13,589 bases of DNA from Tannerella sp. oral taxon 808 (GCA_002890585.1 MIQB01000060.1:1-13589); one strand, 5' to 3'. Counted from the stretch's first letter, positions 1 through 8,162 are shown. The notes: a model not told the origin generated them from the sequence alone. Program-made: numbers and translations.

Positions 1-315
1 GATCAGCCGATTAGCCAAGAGATTGAGCAATAACATAGAGTATTCTGAAAAGCTTGGGAAGCCAAGCATTAAGATGAATGATGGGGAACGGTTGGGTGAA
101 ATAACATTAGAAACCTTCGTGTACATCTCCAAGCTATTAATCAGCTGCTGCTTAATGTACTCCATCTGCTTTTCTTTGCACTCTTCTTTCATAACCTTGG
201 AAAGCCATGACCGCAAATTCTCTTGGATATGTGTAACATCCGTCACCGGGATGATCTTCGCCTGTGTACTGCTTATTCCACAAAGCAGTAGTAGCATGAG
301 TATTATCTTTTTCAT
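1..315 (-). CDS. Secreted conjugation protein, N-terminal part (cut by window edge)
   Basis: The visible 105 codons begin MKKIILMLLLLCG, a signal peptide with a short basic start, a Leu-rich core and a likely cleavage site near STQA-K (residues 16-20). The rest is a polar helical stretch (NLRSWLSKVMKEE, then KQQLINSLEMYTKVSNV), so the protein should act in the periplasm or be anchored there. The gene starts 12 nt after the traG stop codon, so it belongs to the same operon. In Bacteroides conjugative elements this place is taken by secreted TraI-type (DUF4141-like, VirB5-like) proteins that support assembly of the transfer apparatus. That assignment rests on position, signal peptide and helical content, not on a motif I can name. 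The 3' end lies outside the window. Confidence 0.72.
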   Translation of the reverse strand, partial: MKKIILMLLLLCGISSTQAKIIPVTDVTHIQENLRSWLSKVMKEECKEKQMEYIKQQLINSLEMYTKVSNVISPNRSPSFILMLGFPSFSEYSMLLLNLLANRLI

Positions 316-327
316 AAAGTCAAACTT

Positions 328-2790
328 TCAACTATCATCATTCATTAGAATAGGAGAGATATGTTTCTTTTTCTGCGACTTCCTTTCTTGCAGGAAGTCT
401 TCTATATTCTCTTCCATCGAGGAATACATCTGCATTCTCTTTTGCAGTTCCGCCCAAACTTCGCCGTCTGTTTGGAAGGCCAAAAAGATTTCTGGAGCCA
501 ATTCAAGTCTCACGGCCGTTGCATACAGATCCAGAAAGCGGATGAATATTTCACTACATGGCTTTTCAGCGGCAAAGTGGTTCTTAATTGACTTCATCAG
601 ATTGATATGCGAATCATTCTTTATATGAAAAGCTTCTATGACCTGATCGTAAACCGTCTCTGTCGTTGGGAGCACATACAGCAACTGCGTGTTACTAATC
701 ATACTCTTTGTATAGTTGTTATCCGGCAACTGTGCAGGAGACTGAATAACCGTTGTAATCGCTCCGTTCTCCTTACGTATCTTCTGATAAAAGAAGGCGA
801 CGGCACTGTGTACATCTTCTCCAGAAAACGTATCCTTCAATGCTTGCGTTTCTGCATATTCATCAAAGACAAGATTCCCTTTAATAGATCGATCAGAAAG
901 GATCTTGCTATCTACGGTATCAAACAGAATAGTGATAATGATAGATACTAAAAAAGGGTCTTTCTTTATCTGTGTAAGCTCAAAGATCACCAAATCGTTT
1001 TGTTCCATCTGCTTTTCAAGCTCGGAGTACTTACACACATTCTCATATATTCCACCGCTTACAAACTCACTTCCTACATGCAAGAAGTAATCCACATCAA
1101 AATACTCCTCTTTTATATCCAACTCTTTGTGAATGGATTCCTTCTTGTCCTGAATGAAGTGATAGAAGTCAGGGAAGCTGGGATATTCCGGCTTCATATC
1201 ATAATAGTACTTTATCAATTTGGTAAGAGAAACAACCTGTGCCGTATCATCTGATAGATCATGCGATCTGAGAAACTTCAACACAATCTGTACAAGGATC
1301 CTGATCTTCGCGTTCGTCAATCCTTCAGATGTCAACAAAAACGGATTGATGCCCAACGGTTCCGATCCATTGTAATCAACATGCAACGTCCTACCTGCAT
1401 ACAACTGCCCCAACTGATAAAACGACTTTCCAAACTCCACTATAACAGTCTTGATTCCTTGATCAAGATTTTGCTGTATGATATTAAGTGCAGTAACAGA
1501 CTTTCCTCCACCTGTGGCCGCTACAATAATGCTATTACGTGCTGGGATACGTCTCTTTTTAGCATCCCATATATCACGCCGTAAGGGTATCTGGTATATC
1601 CGATCATTGAAATAAATCCCCTCTTCGTCATCTTTAAAGATGTCATAATCCAGACTGAAGCAAAGTGAAGCGTGCAAATCTGTAAGAAATAGATACTCGG
1701 ATGGTATCTTATGTTCTCTTCCAAGTACATTCGCAACATACAGTTCAAACAGACCTTCGAAAGTGGGCACATAAAACTTAAAATCGTTCGTTCTGAAAAC
1801 ATCTTTTACCTTGTCCACACAAGCATCTAAGATCTCATCATCATCTTCTAAGATCATGATGTTGAAGTTGTATCTGCACATCAAGTTCTTCTCTGCGATC
1901 ATCTCGTTTTGGTAATCGACTAACTGTTTATGCTTATATCTGATGTCCTCTGAGAATTCCTGATGTTGTCCAAAAAGTTTTACTCGGATATCTAACTCTT
2001 TTCTATACAAACTACCTTCAAACTCCCATATCTCATTTACCACATGAGTGCATGGAAGATGGACACCGATCTTCTCAAATGTGGACATAAACAGCTCCGA
2101 GTTAGATGACTCTAACGTACTATCCAAAGTAGATACATACATCTTTTCCGGAAGATAATTTTCATCGCATACAGTAAACATTACTCCTTTCTTTTCTCCG
2201 CAATAAATTCTATCTCGAAATGAGATGTCTCTAATACCAGAATCTCCATGAAAACCGTTCACGAAATCGAAAATATAATCTTTGATATCGCGCTGTGTCA
2301 TATAGCTCAGCCGTGTATCCTTTAAATCATTCAGATTGGCATATACGGTTTGTACACTTTCTAAAAAGGCATCTAACTTCTCTTTGTCTGCCTTCGCAAG
2401 ACTTTTACGAAAGGATATGGGGTTCTCTACATAGGTCTTATTCAAACTCTCATATCCATAACTTATAAAGTTTAAAACACACTTCGATCGCAAATACAAT
2501 CTCCCATCAAAATGCTTTCTTCTTGCATTCCCAAAGAACGTATCGGGGAAATTTCCTCGGTACTTATCTCTTATAAATACAGTCTGCTTATGTACGAATG
2601 TATTTGGCTGTAAAGTAGAGAAGGACTGAAAGAACTTATCATGCCGAATATTCATATCCTTCTGATCCATCGAATAGCATTCCGGGTTATCCAGCAAGCA
2701 AGGAACAGTAATAGCTCCTGCTTTAGATACAATCACGTTATCGATGAAGCCATCAATACCATAGGCCTGTTCAGTTGTAACCGTCCTCAT
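328..2790 (-). CDS. traG: TraG, VirB4-type conjugation ATPase
   Basis: A full-length 820-aa protein, the usual size for Bacteroidetes TraG/VirB4 ATPases. It should power assembly of the type IV secretion channel at the inner membrane. Walker A is ATGGGKS at residues 425-431 and Walker B is LVFDEYAE around 640-647. A later TTVIQSPAQL segment (679-688) fits the glutamine motif that follows Walker B in VirB4/TraG ATPases. The N-terminal 400 residues carry no enzymatic motif I can recognise and match the VirB4 N-terminal region by position. ATG at 2790 follows the traF stop by 18 nt and the next gene starts 12 nt after the stop, so traE-traF-traG and the secreted protein form one tight operon. 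Confidence 0.95.
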   Translation of the reverse strand: MRTVTTEQAYGIDGFIDNVIVSKAGAITVPCLLDNPECYSMDQKDMNIRHDKFFQSFSTLQPNTFVHKQTVFIRDKYRGNFPDTFFGNARRKHFDGRLYLRSKCVLNFISYGYESLNKTYVENPISFRKSLAKADKEKLDAFLESVQTVYANLNDLKDTRLSYMTQRDIKDYIFDFVNGFHGDSGIRDISFRDRIYCGEKKGVMFTVCDENYLPEKMYVSTLDSTLESSNSELFMSTFEKIGVHLPCTHVVNEIWEFEGSLYRKELDIRVKLFGQHQEFSEDIRYKHKQLVDYQNEMIAEKNLMCRYNFNIMILEDDDEILDACVDKVKDVFRTNDFKFYVPTFEGLFELYVANVLGREHKIPSEYLFLTDLHASLCFSLDYDIFKDDEEGIYFNDRIYQIPLRRDIWDAKKRRIPARNSIIVAATGGGKSVTALNIIQQNLDQGIKTVIVEFGKSFYQLGQLYAGRTLHVDYNGSEPLGINPFLLTSEGLTNAKIRILVQIVLKFLRSHDLSDDTAQVVSLTKLIKYYYDMKPEYPSFPDFYHFIQDKKESIHKELDIKEEYFDVDYFLHVGSEFVSGGIYENVCKYSELEKQMEQNDLVIFELTQIKKDPFLVSIIITILFDTVDSKILSDRSIKGNLVFDEYAETQALKDTFSGEDVHSAVAFFYQKIRKENGAITTVIQSPAQLPDNNYTKSMISNTQLLYVLPTTETVYDQVIEAFHIKNDSHINLMKSIKNHFAAEKPCSEIFIRFLDLYATAVRLELAPEIFLAFQTDGEVWAELQKRMQMYSSMEENIEDFLQERKSQKKKHISPILMNDDS

Positions 2791-2808
2791 TTCACTTCCG
2801 CACTGACA

Positions 2809-3129
2809 TTATTTCGTTACATTGAGTATATCTCTATTGGATATGTTCATCTCCGTTTTGGGAAAAGAGACTCCCTTTCTTTCTGATTTATATGAGAACA
2901 CTCCTTTACTGATCAATATGATGATTGCACAAAAAGCTAAGTGAAGAAAGAATCCTGCAACACTTTCCTTCGAAAAATTCTTTGCTAACGTCAGGAACTT
3001 ACCAACCAGATATAAGACCAGCACACCAACAATCACACAAAACGGATAGAAGTACTTTGTATACATTCCAGCTATCCGCAATGGTGTCTCTAATCCTTTC
3101 CTAAACTTATAGAACCTCACAACAGACAT
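2809..3129 (-). CDS. traF: TraF, small conjugation membrane protein (DUF4133-like, VirB3-like)
   Basis: A 106-aa protein with the family layout: a short cytoplasmic start containing the pattern FRKGLETPLRIAGM, one hydrophobic segment at about residues 28-46 and a second at about 62-76, then a polar tail. The KGL-P-(E/R)-x-G pattern followed by membrane helices is typical of TraF of Bacteroides conjugative elements, which corresponds to VirB3 next to the VirB4 ATPase. The ATG begins one base after the traE stop codon, so translation is probably coupled. No enzymatic activity is expected; its partner should be TraG, encoded directly downstream. Confidence 0.85.
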   Translation of the reverse strand: MSVVRFYKFRKGLETPLRIAGMYTKYFYPFCVIVGVLVLYLVGKFLTLAKNFSKESVAGFFLHLAFCAIIILISKGVFSYKSERKGVSFPKTEMNISNRDILNVTK

Positions 3130-3130
3130 A

Positions 3131-3460
3131 TCATATCTGTAGGGTAAACTTACTATTCAGAAGGGTAATGACTCCTGCAACGACCAAACAAAAAAGAATC
3201 GCATATGCAAGATACCAAATCACATTAATGATGCCTTCTTTACGGCTTCCATCTCCATTCTTATCAATGATCTTATCCATGTTAGTAATAAGACCGGTAA
3301 CGACTGATAACACCAAAATGGCAATCACAATAGGAAGCGCATAATCAGATAGCAGTGTATTCAATTCACCTCTAACATCTCCCTGTTGAGCAAACGTAGT
3401 CAGAGTATTCACTGCAAATAGAACAAAACAGGCTATTCTATTTATGATCTTTTTTTTCAT
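3131..3460 (-). CDS. traE: TraE, small conjugation membrane protein (DUF4134-like, VirB2-like)
   Basis: A 109-aa protein that starts with a cleavable-looking signal peptide (MKKKIINRIACFVLFAVNTL, then TTFAQQ) and continues with two hydrophobic helices at about residues 40-60 and 84-104. A polar stretch rich in D, K, N and G (DKIIDKNGDGSRKEG) lies between the helices. This is the TraE layout of Bacteroides conjugative elements, comparable to VirB2 pilin subunits. It opens the operon traE-traF-traG. The roughly 100-bp region upstream contains an AT-rich block and a G7 tract, but I see no clear TAnnTTTG promoter element there. Confidence 0.85.
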   Translation of the reverse strand: MKKKIINRIACFVLFAVNTLTTFAQQGDVRGELNTLLSDYALPIVIAILVLSVVTGLITNMDKIIDKNGDGSRKEGIINVIWYLAYAILFCLVVAGVITLLNSKFTLQI

Positions 3461-3560
3461 ATTACTAGGTATTGGTGAATAATGGCAGCGAATATACGCA
3501 TATAGCCATATAAATATATATAGGGGGGGTTAAATATTTATAATTATACTTAACCGCGAG
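3461..3560. promoter_or_regulatory. AT-rich leader with G7 tract between coupling-protein gene and traE
   Basis: This 100-bp gap should hold the promoter of the traE operon unless transcription reads through from the coupling-protein gene. It contains an alternating AT stretch (3509-3522), a G7 run at 3523-3529 (C7 on the transcribed strand) and the inverted repeat GGTTAA (3528-3533)/TTAACC (3550-3555) around an AT-rich centre. No TAnnTTTG element was found. The inverted repeat may be an operator or a weak terminator for the upstream gene. Confidence 0.4.
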
Positions 3561-5021
3561 CTAAGAAAGGATGGAAAGCACCTCATTAGTCACTTTCCTA
3601 TGAGCTCGCTCTATATCAAGATCTATTACAACAGATTCATCAAATCTGACATCCTCCTGTTCATTATACATTCTAAACCGCCCATAGAACTCTTTCTTGT
3701 TACAATGAGCTCCAGACAAAAGGAATTCTCCAGACTTTAATCCAGTGAAAAAATTCGTTGTATATTTATCTTCTTTTTGTGTACTTACAGTCTGACTAGT
3801 ACTTGAAGAATGAGAGCTATGACCTGTCGTACGGCTTTTCTTCTTTACTTCATTCTTCCCAAAAATGAAAGGATAGTACTTCAATGCTTCTACGTCTTTC
3901 GTCCTTCCATAAAAGATGTTCCCAAAATTAGCTTCAATACTACTCCTATCAAGCTTCGAATAGAGCTTTTCTATCTTAGCTCCTGACTGAGTTAGGAAGG
4001 TAAAACTACACTTGTATTCACGCAATACGGAAGGTAGTTTTTCAAAATCTGGAATTTTGAAAGTGGTTGCTTCGTCAAGAAAATATACGAATGGAATCGT
4101 GTTGTTTAGCGAGAACGCACGAGAAGAGATGGTAAGCAAAAGGGCAATGATTGGAGATACATGCCGGTCGACCTTAATAGAGCTCGATACTGTGATCAGT
4201 TTAGGATCTTTCGGGTTGAGTAGATCGAAATCAAAATCGTTCCCAGAAAGCACATAGGAGATCTTCTTATCAAAAGCCAAACTAGAAATAGGATTCACCA
4301 TACTAGAGAAATACGAGGCTTGTGCTTTCTCAGGGGCATTCAAATAAGCAGAAGCAAGCTGTCTACTTTCATCTGTTTTCTTCAAAAAGGCTTCCAATTG
4401 TTCAGAATTGGCAGACGTAGCTAAGTTAACCAAATGCGGAATTGTACAATACTGAGGATACAATGAAAACAAATTGTATGCGATCCCTTTAATGATACCA
4501 AGTCCTCCATTGAACCATTCATCCCGCTTCGTCTCTCCCATATAAGAAGTCAGCATATCATCTACTAACTGTATCAACAACACTTCGTCTTTAATCACTG
4601 AAGGTTTTAGTGGATTAAAACGCTTTGTCCTTCCCATGTCTGTAAAGGATATGTTATACACCTTATACGGATAGTTATATAACCTTGTAAGATAGTTGAC
4701 TGTTCTTGTCAGATCATAATCCTTATAATCATATATGAAACCTGCAAAGTTAGCTCTTATATAGTTTGAAAGAAGGGGCTTTCCTATAGACTTCGTTTTT
4801 CCAGAATTAGCCCCTCCATAGATTAAGAAGTTATCGAAAGGATCAGAAAACTTAATCTTACACTTCTCCGTCTCAAGTATAAAAACATTGGATGTATCGA
4901 TTTTCTGTTCAGGATCTGGAATAGCTCGATCATCACTCTTGACAAAAACAATGACCATAAATACACAAACTATCCCTATGAGTGCAATAACGTAAACAAT
5001 GTCTATATCAAAAACGCTCAT
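3561..5021 (-). CDS. VirD4-type coupling protein (type IV secretion DNA pump)
   Basis: This protein should link the relaxosome to the secretion channel and drive DNA export by ATP hydrolysis. From the chosen ATG it is 486 aa: a membrane helix at about 7-28, Walker A GGANSGKT at 69-76, Walker B VYFLDEATT ending near 320, and a FTFLTQSGAKIEKL segment shortly after, as in VirD4/TraG-type coupling proteins. One N-terminal helix and under 500 residues make it shorter than many relatives, which have more membrane segments and a longer all-alpha domain. An in-frame TTG at 5051 would add 10 residues, but ATG at 5021 places the helix better at the N-terminus. A Ser/Thr-rich low-complexity stretch (SSHSSSTSQTVST) lies near the C-terminus. 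Confidence 0.92.
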   Translation of the reverse strand: MSVFDIDIVYVIALIGIVCVFMVIVFVKSDDRAIPDPEQKIDTSNVFILETEKCKIKFSDPFDNFLIYGGANSGKTKSIGKPLLSNYIRANFAGFIYDYKDYDLTRTVNYLTRLYNYPYKVYNISFTDMGRTKRFNPLKPSVIKDEVLLIQLVDDMLTSYMGETKRDEWFNGGLGIIKGIAYNLFSLYPQYCTIPHLVNLATSANSEQLEAFLKKTDESRQLASAYLNAPEKAQASYFSSMVNPISSLAFDKKISYVLSGNDFDFDLLNPKDPKLITVSSSIKVDRHVSPIIALLLTISSRAFSLNNTIPFVYFLDEATTFKIPDFEKLPSVLREYKCSFTFLTQSGAKIEKLYSKLDRSSIEANFGNIFYGRTKDVEALKYYPFIFGKNEVKKKSRTTGHSSHSSSTSQTVSTQKEDKYTTNFFTGLKSGEFLLSGAHCNKKEFYGRFRMYNEQEDVRFDESVVIDLDIERAHRKVTNEVLSILS

Positions 5022-5065
5022 AGTAAGATTGTATTTCAGATACAAGAACAAAGGGATAAGGACTA

Positions 5066-5073
5066 CAAAGCTA
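5066..5073 (-). promoter_or_regulatory. Candidate -7 element for the coupling-protein gene
   Basis: On the minus strand this reads TAGCTTTG, matching the Bacteroidetes -7 consensus TAnnTTTG, 45 nt before the ATG at 5021. No clear -33 TTTG lies at the right distance, so this is a single-motif call. Confidence 0.4.
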
Positions 5074-5157
5074 CTCCTGTTAAGAGTCGCTTTAGACTTA
5101 TCTTACATCTTTGCCAGTGGGTCGCTCCCCCAGCGTCACCTACTTCCTTTATTTATA

Positions 5158-5175
5158 TATAGATATATATCTATA
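5158..5175. repeat. 18-bp perfect palindrome, distal copy (end of par operon)
   Basis: TATAGATATATATCTATA is a perfect palindrome and is identical to the copy upstream of parA at 6178-6195. This copy overlaps the stop codon of the 81-aa ribbon-helix-helix gene. Identical palindromes at both ends of a partition operon fit an operator or centromere bound by the small DNA-binding protein. Function is inferred. Confidence 0.6.
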
Positions 5176-5416
5176 AGCCAGTATCTCTTAGAAATTCCCT
5201 AAGATAGTTAGTGATAACTACACGCTTTGTCGTACTATTACTTACACAATACAGATCGAACTTATGCTTCAGTTCTTTGGGTATCATTATATAGAGCGGT
5301 GTCAAACTCTCCTCTCTCATAGAATCATTATGGACTTCATTCACTGCTGTCACCTCTTTCGCTTCTTTATCTATAAAGTCCATCATCTTCGCTATACCTT
5401 TCTTCTCTGTTGCCAT
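5171..5416 (-). CDS. Small ribbon-helix-helix protein, probable ParA partner
   Basis: An 81-aa protein with a charged, flexible N-terminal half and a C-terminal half that reads like a ribbon-helix-helix DNA-binding fold: strand LYIMIPKEL (41-49), helix KHKFDLYCVSN, then TTKRVVITNYLREFLRD (62-78). The gene starts 4 nt after the parA stop, so the two are co-transcribed. Small RHH proteins encoded directly behind parA commonly act as centromere-binding protein and operon repressor, so that role is likely here. In Bacteroides conjugative elements the gene after the ParA-like traA is also a small protein (TraB, DUF3408-like), an alternative family assignment. The identical palindromes at 5158 and 6178 are its most likely binding sites. 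Confidence 0.72.
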   Translation of the reverse strand: MATEKKGIAKMMDFIDKEAKEVTAVNEVHNDSMREESLTPLYIMIPKELKHKFDLYCVSNSTTKRVVITNYLREFLRDTGL

Positions 5417-5420
5417 AACA

Positions 5421-6158
5421 TCAAATCTTGACTATTTCTTTACATAGACTCTCATAATCTTCTGCTCCTCTTGAATTGGGAGCATAAGCAAATATGTCTG
5501 TCCTATTTACTTGACTCTCCTCGATCTTCACATTGCTCCTTATGAAGGTATCCAACAAGTGGTCTGGATACGCCTTGCGAATCTCTGATAAGATCTCCCT
5601 ATGCGCTGTCTTTCTCAAATCAGTCCGAGTAGCAAGTATCTTATAGTTCTCCAAGTCTTTATTCACCTTAACTTTGAACATCTCGATGATCTCTATTAGC
5701 TTAGCCATCCCAGACAATGCAAAGAAAGACAACTCTATGGGGACAATAACTAAGTTCGTTACTGCTAAAGCATTCATGGTTAACAAACCAAGATTTGGAG
5801 CACAATCCAATACCACATAATCATATCTATCAAGATATTTCTCTATCACATTCTTCAAAAGGAACTCCCTACTTATCGCAGAAATAAACTCCATATCGGC
5901 CGCAGACAAGTCGATATGAGAGCATACCACATCCACATTCTCATAATGTGAAATCGGCAACTCACAGTCTCCTCTTAAAGCAGTATATATGTTCTCTTTC
6001 GATGGGGAAAACCCTAAGTTGCTTGTCAAGTTCGCTTGGCTATCCAAATCAATTAAGAGCACCTTATGTGCCTTTGATAAGGCTACTCCCAAGTTGACAG
6101 CCGTTGTGGTTTTTCCTACGCCACCCTTATGATTCAGTATACTGATGATCTTTGCCAT
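5421..6158 (-). CDS. parA: ParA-family partition ATPase
   Basis: A 245-aa Walker-type ATPase, the typical length for small ParA/Soj proteins. Deviant Walker A is KGGVGKTT at residues 11-18, Walker A' is LLIDLDSQAN around 34-43, and Walker B is VVLDCAP at 115-121. It should distribute the element to daughter cells by ATP-dependent binding to nucleoid DNA. The start was set at ATG 6158 (MAKIISILNHKGG); an open frame continues 20 codons upstream, but it runs through the promoter and palindrome and would push the P-loop away from the N-terminus. It is followed 4 nt later by the RHH gene. Its place between relaxase and coupling-protein genes means it could also serve transfer, as TraA does in Bacteroides conjugative elements. 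Confidence 0.93.
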   Translation of the reverse strand: MAKIISILNHKGGVGKTTTAVNLGVALSKAHKVLLIDLDSQANLTSNLGFSPSKENIYTALRGDCELPISHYENVDVVCSHIDLSAADMEFISAISREFLLKNVIEKYLDRYDYVVLDCAPNLGLLTMNALAVTNLVIVPIELSFFALSGMAKLIEIIEMFKVKVNKDLENYKILATRTDLRKTAHREILSEIRKAYPDHLLDTFIRSNVKIEESQVNRTDIFAYAPNSRGAEDYESLCKEIVKI

Positions 6159-6170
6159 GTATTTTTTGCG

Positions 6171-6179
6171 GCAAAGGTA
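6171..6179 (-). promoter_or_regulatory. Candidate -7 promoter element of parA
   Basis: The minus strand reads TACCTTTGC, a full match to TAnnTTTG, about 12 nt before the parA ATG. The mRNA leader would be only a few nucleotides long. The 18-bp palindrome at 6178-6195 overlaps its upstream edge, so a bound repressor would block the promoter. Confidence 0.6.
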
Positions 6180-6195
6180 TAGATATATATCTATA
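6178..6195. repeat. 18-bp perfect palindrome, proximal copy (parA operator candidate)
   Basis: Identical in all 18 bases to the palindrome at 5158-5175. It sits directly upstream of and touching the parA -7 element, the classical place for an autorepressor. The 5' end of this site is also 18 nt downstream of the relaxase-gene region that ends at 6221, so it separates the two transcription units. Confidence 0.6.
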
Positions 6196-6220
6196 TATGT
6201 AACCAGAAAAAGAAACAATC

Positions 6221-7303
6221 TTATTTCTCGAAGTCCTGATCTTTAATCTGACTGATTGTCTTGATAGAGGCTACTGCAGCCTTTATCACATGGATTGGAG
6301 AAGGCACCTTTACAGCTCTTACTACACTAACTATAGACATAATACTCCCTTTGGCAAGATTGATTCGTTGTTTCTGCTCCTTATCTACTAACTGTTTCTC
6401 AAGTTCTACTTTTACCATAGAAAGAGGCTTTCTATGCAACATAACTAATGAAGACTTCGGGTCTATCTCTTTCGAATGTTTCCCACAATATCCACTCTCC
6501 TTATCATGAATCTTTGAATGTACATGTTCGTAGTACATATGATAAAATTCATTGGATGCTTCTTTTTGAAAAGACCCTAATTGGAACCCTCTTTGCATCT
6601 TCTTATCTCCATTTTCCCAAGACACCTGCTCTTTTCTCTTTGAAGTATTATTGTTCAACGGAGATAACTTAGACTTTCCATCAGCGCTCTTCCTACTAAC
6701 AACCACATGGACATGATGATTCAAGCCTTCTTTTTCATCTCCACACCTCTTCTTGCCTTCAATCACTTCCGAATGATAATGTCGGTATATGCGTGAATGC
6801 TCGATCTTCGCATAATACAGTAGGTCTTTCTCTGTCTGTATATCCTTCCTACCAAATGCTTGCGCATACTTTGCCATTACATCATTCGTATAGCATTTCA
6901 GCTGCTTTTCTAAAGTAGCTTTCTGACTGGACGTAAGATCGCGGATCCCACTTACATGTGTATGATCAACTCCAGCAAGGTTACATAATTCTTTATGGGA
7001 TGGACTGATTACAACCATATAGAACTTAGGAGAGTTTTTCGACACAGATACGGCAGAGTGTTTATCAAAGTCGTTCATAAAATCAGCCATCTTGTATTCC
7101 CTAAAAAAGAGATGTGCTGTCTCTGCTTTGCGTTCTTCTGGCGTATAAACAGATGCACGTAAATCTGCATAACTACCTCCTCCCAAAAGACAATGATTAA
7201 AGAAGTCATCTGGTTTTCCTTCCGCTTCATTCTCTTTTGTCAAATAGGAGAATAGCTTATTAGCACTACCCTTATTCTCTCCGCTATATATCTTTATATA
7301 CAT
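6221..7303 (-). CDS. Relaxase / mobilization nuclease (Bacteroidetes type, DUF5712-like)
   Basis: A 360-aa protein with the marks of a conjugative relaxase, the enzyme that nicks oriT and pilots the strand into the recipient. The metal-binding histidine cluster is HHVHVVVSRK at 196-205, followed by KLSPL, a combination seen in Bacteroidetes relaxases. Tyr20, in KLFSYL, is a candidate nucleophile. KFYMVVISPSHKEL (93-106) fits the central strand that precedes the active site. The C-terminus (about 323-352) is unusually hydrophobic for a nuclease and ends in a charged tail. The gene starts 15 nt after its accessory partner, and the AT-rich stretch at 7285-7311 overlaps this start. The DUF5712 label is from memory of family motifs, not from a search. 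Confidence 0.85.
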   Translation of the reverse strand: MYIKIYSGENKGSANKLFSYLTKENEAEGKPDDFFNHCLLGGGSYADLRASVYTPEERKAETAHLFFREYKMADFMNDFDKHSAVSVSKNSPKFYMVVISPSHKELCNLAGVDHTHVSGIRDLTSSQKATLEKQLKCYTNDVMAKYAQAFGRKDIQTEKDLLYYAKIEHSRIYRHYHSEVIEGKKRCGDEKEGLNHHVHVVVSRKSADGKSKLSPLNNNTSKRKEQVSWENGDKKMQRGFQLGSFQKEASNEFYHMYYEHVHSKIHDKESGYCGKHSKEIDPKSSLVMLHRKPLSMVKVELEKQLVDKEQKQRINLAKGSIMSIVSVVRAVKVPSPIHVIKAAVASIKTISQIKDQDFEK

Positions 7304-7318
7304 ATATATTGGTGTGTA

Positions 7319-7897
7319 TCATTGGCAAACTGAAACGATACGATCAACATAGTTTGCGATCCTATCGTACTCCCCAGACTTTAGGTAATCATGGATCTTT
7401 CGACAGCATCCTATAATGACAGACTTGTCTTCATAATTGGAGCCTTCCTGTATAGAAACTATGTCTTTCTTAAGTCTATCCACTTCATCTGATAATTGCT
7501 TTTTCTCAGACTCCAACTCTGAGACTTTTTTTCCCATCTCCAAGAAGTCTTCTTTCGTCAACTCTCGTTCCAATCCTATCTCATCACTAAAATCCTTCAA
7601 AGACTGTGAGGTCTTTTTCTCACGCAAAACGTCAGACAGATCGCGGCGGATTGTTCGGAAGAACTCCTTCTCTTGCGCCTTTTGGATTTTAACAATCCGC
7701 TCTATGCCTTTATTGAATACAGACACTATTCTCTCATCGATGTTCTCTGGCTTTATCTCCGTTACCTCAAAGTAATTCAGCATAAGGGACAAGTACTCAT
7801 CTGTAGAATGCTTACGTTTTTGCTTCTTGAACCTTAAGAGTGTATCTTCTTTCAATCGAAGCATACACGTTCTCTCTTTTTCGTTATTCTCATTCAT
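7319..7897 (-). CDS. Relaxosome accessory protein (BtgA/BfmA-like), coiled coil
   Basis: A 192-aa, highly charged protein with an RHH-like N-terminus (CMLRLKEDTLLRFKKQKRKH, then STDEYLSLMLNYFE, about 11-44). The middle is a long helical stretch, with a clear heptad coiled coil at about 120-150 (VSELESEKKQLSDEVDRLKK). The layout, the MLNYFE ending of the N-terminal domain and the position directly before a relaxase fit BtgA/BfmA-type mobilization proteins, which bind oriT and help the relaxase nick. Start ATG at 7897 is the first in frame. The leader upstream contains a perfect 10-bp inverted repeat (7951-7976), a candidate binding site. No enzymatic motif is visible. I am confident of the mobilization context and less so of the exact family. 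Confidence 0.75.
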   Translation of the reverse strand: MNENNEKERTCMLRLKEDTLLRFKKQKRKHSTDEYLSLMLNYFEVTEIKPENIDERIVSVFNKGIERIVKIQKAQEKEFFRTIRRDLSDVLREKKTSQSLKDFSDEIGLERELTKEDFLEMGKKVSELESEKKQLSDEVDRLKKDIVSIQEGSNYEDKSVIIGCCRKIHDYLKSGEYDRIANYVDRIVSVCQ

Positions 7898-7950
7898 TTG
7901 TTTACATAAAAATCACAGTTAACTATAAGATATATAGGCTATTAACGCAA

Positions 7951-8060
7951 GAATGTTTACAAGCATGTAAACATTCGTAACTATAACATCCTGATAATCA
8001 AGGATACTTTTTTCAAGATGGGACTTAGTCCAATCTATTTCTTGCTCTACCTTATGGTAG
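7951..8060. other. Candidate oriT: cluster of four hairpins upstream of the mobilization operon
   Basis: Four inverted repeats fall within 110 bp: GAATGTTTAC/GTAAACATTC (7951-7960 and 7967-7976, perfect, 6-nt loop), ATCCT/AGGAT (7988-8005), GGACT-T-AGTCC (8021-8031) and CTACC/GGTAG (8047-8060). Origins of transfer usually lie just upstream of relaxosome genes and carry such inverted repeats beside the nick site. The exact nick site cannot be read from sequence alone. The first repeat could instead be an operator for the mobilization genes. Confidence 0.45.
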
Positions 8061-8162
8061 AACCGAAAGCAAAGATAGTGCGACTATTCTAAGGATCACA
8101 AGTCCTATACAAGTCATCAAAACCACATGAAATATATTTATATATATAAAGATCCAGTCGAA

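Noticed and set aside
23..628. 201-aa plus-strand open frame at the left edge
   Set aside because: It overlaps both the 3' end of traG and the secreted-protein gene on the opposite strand, which have clear family features. It is a shadow frame.
6159..6218. Extension of ParA by 20 residues
   Set aside because: It crosses the 18-bp palindrome and the -7 element. ParA proteins normally start within a few residues of the P-loop strand, as at ATG 6158.
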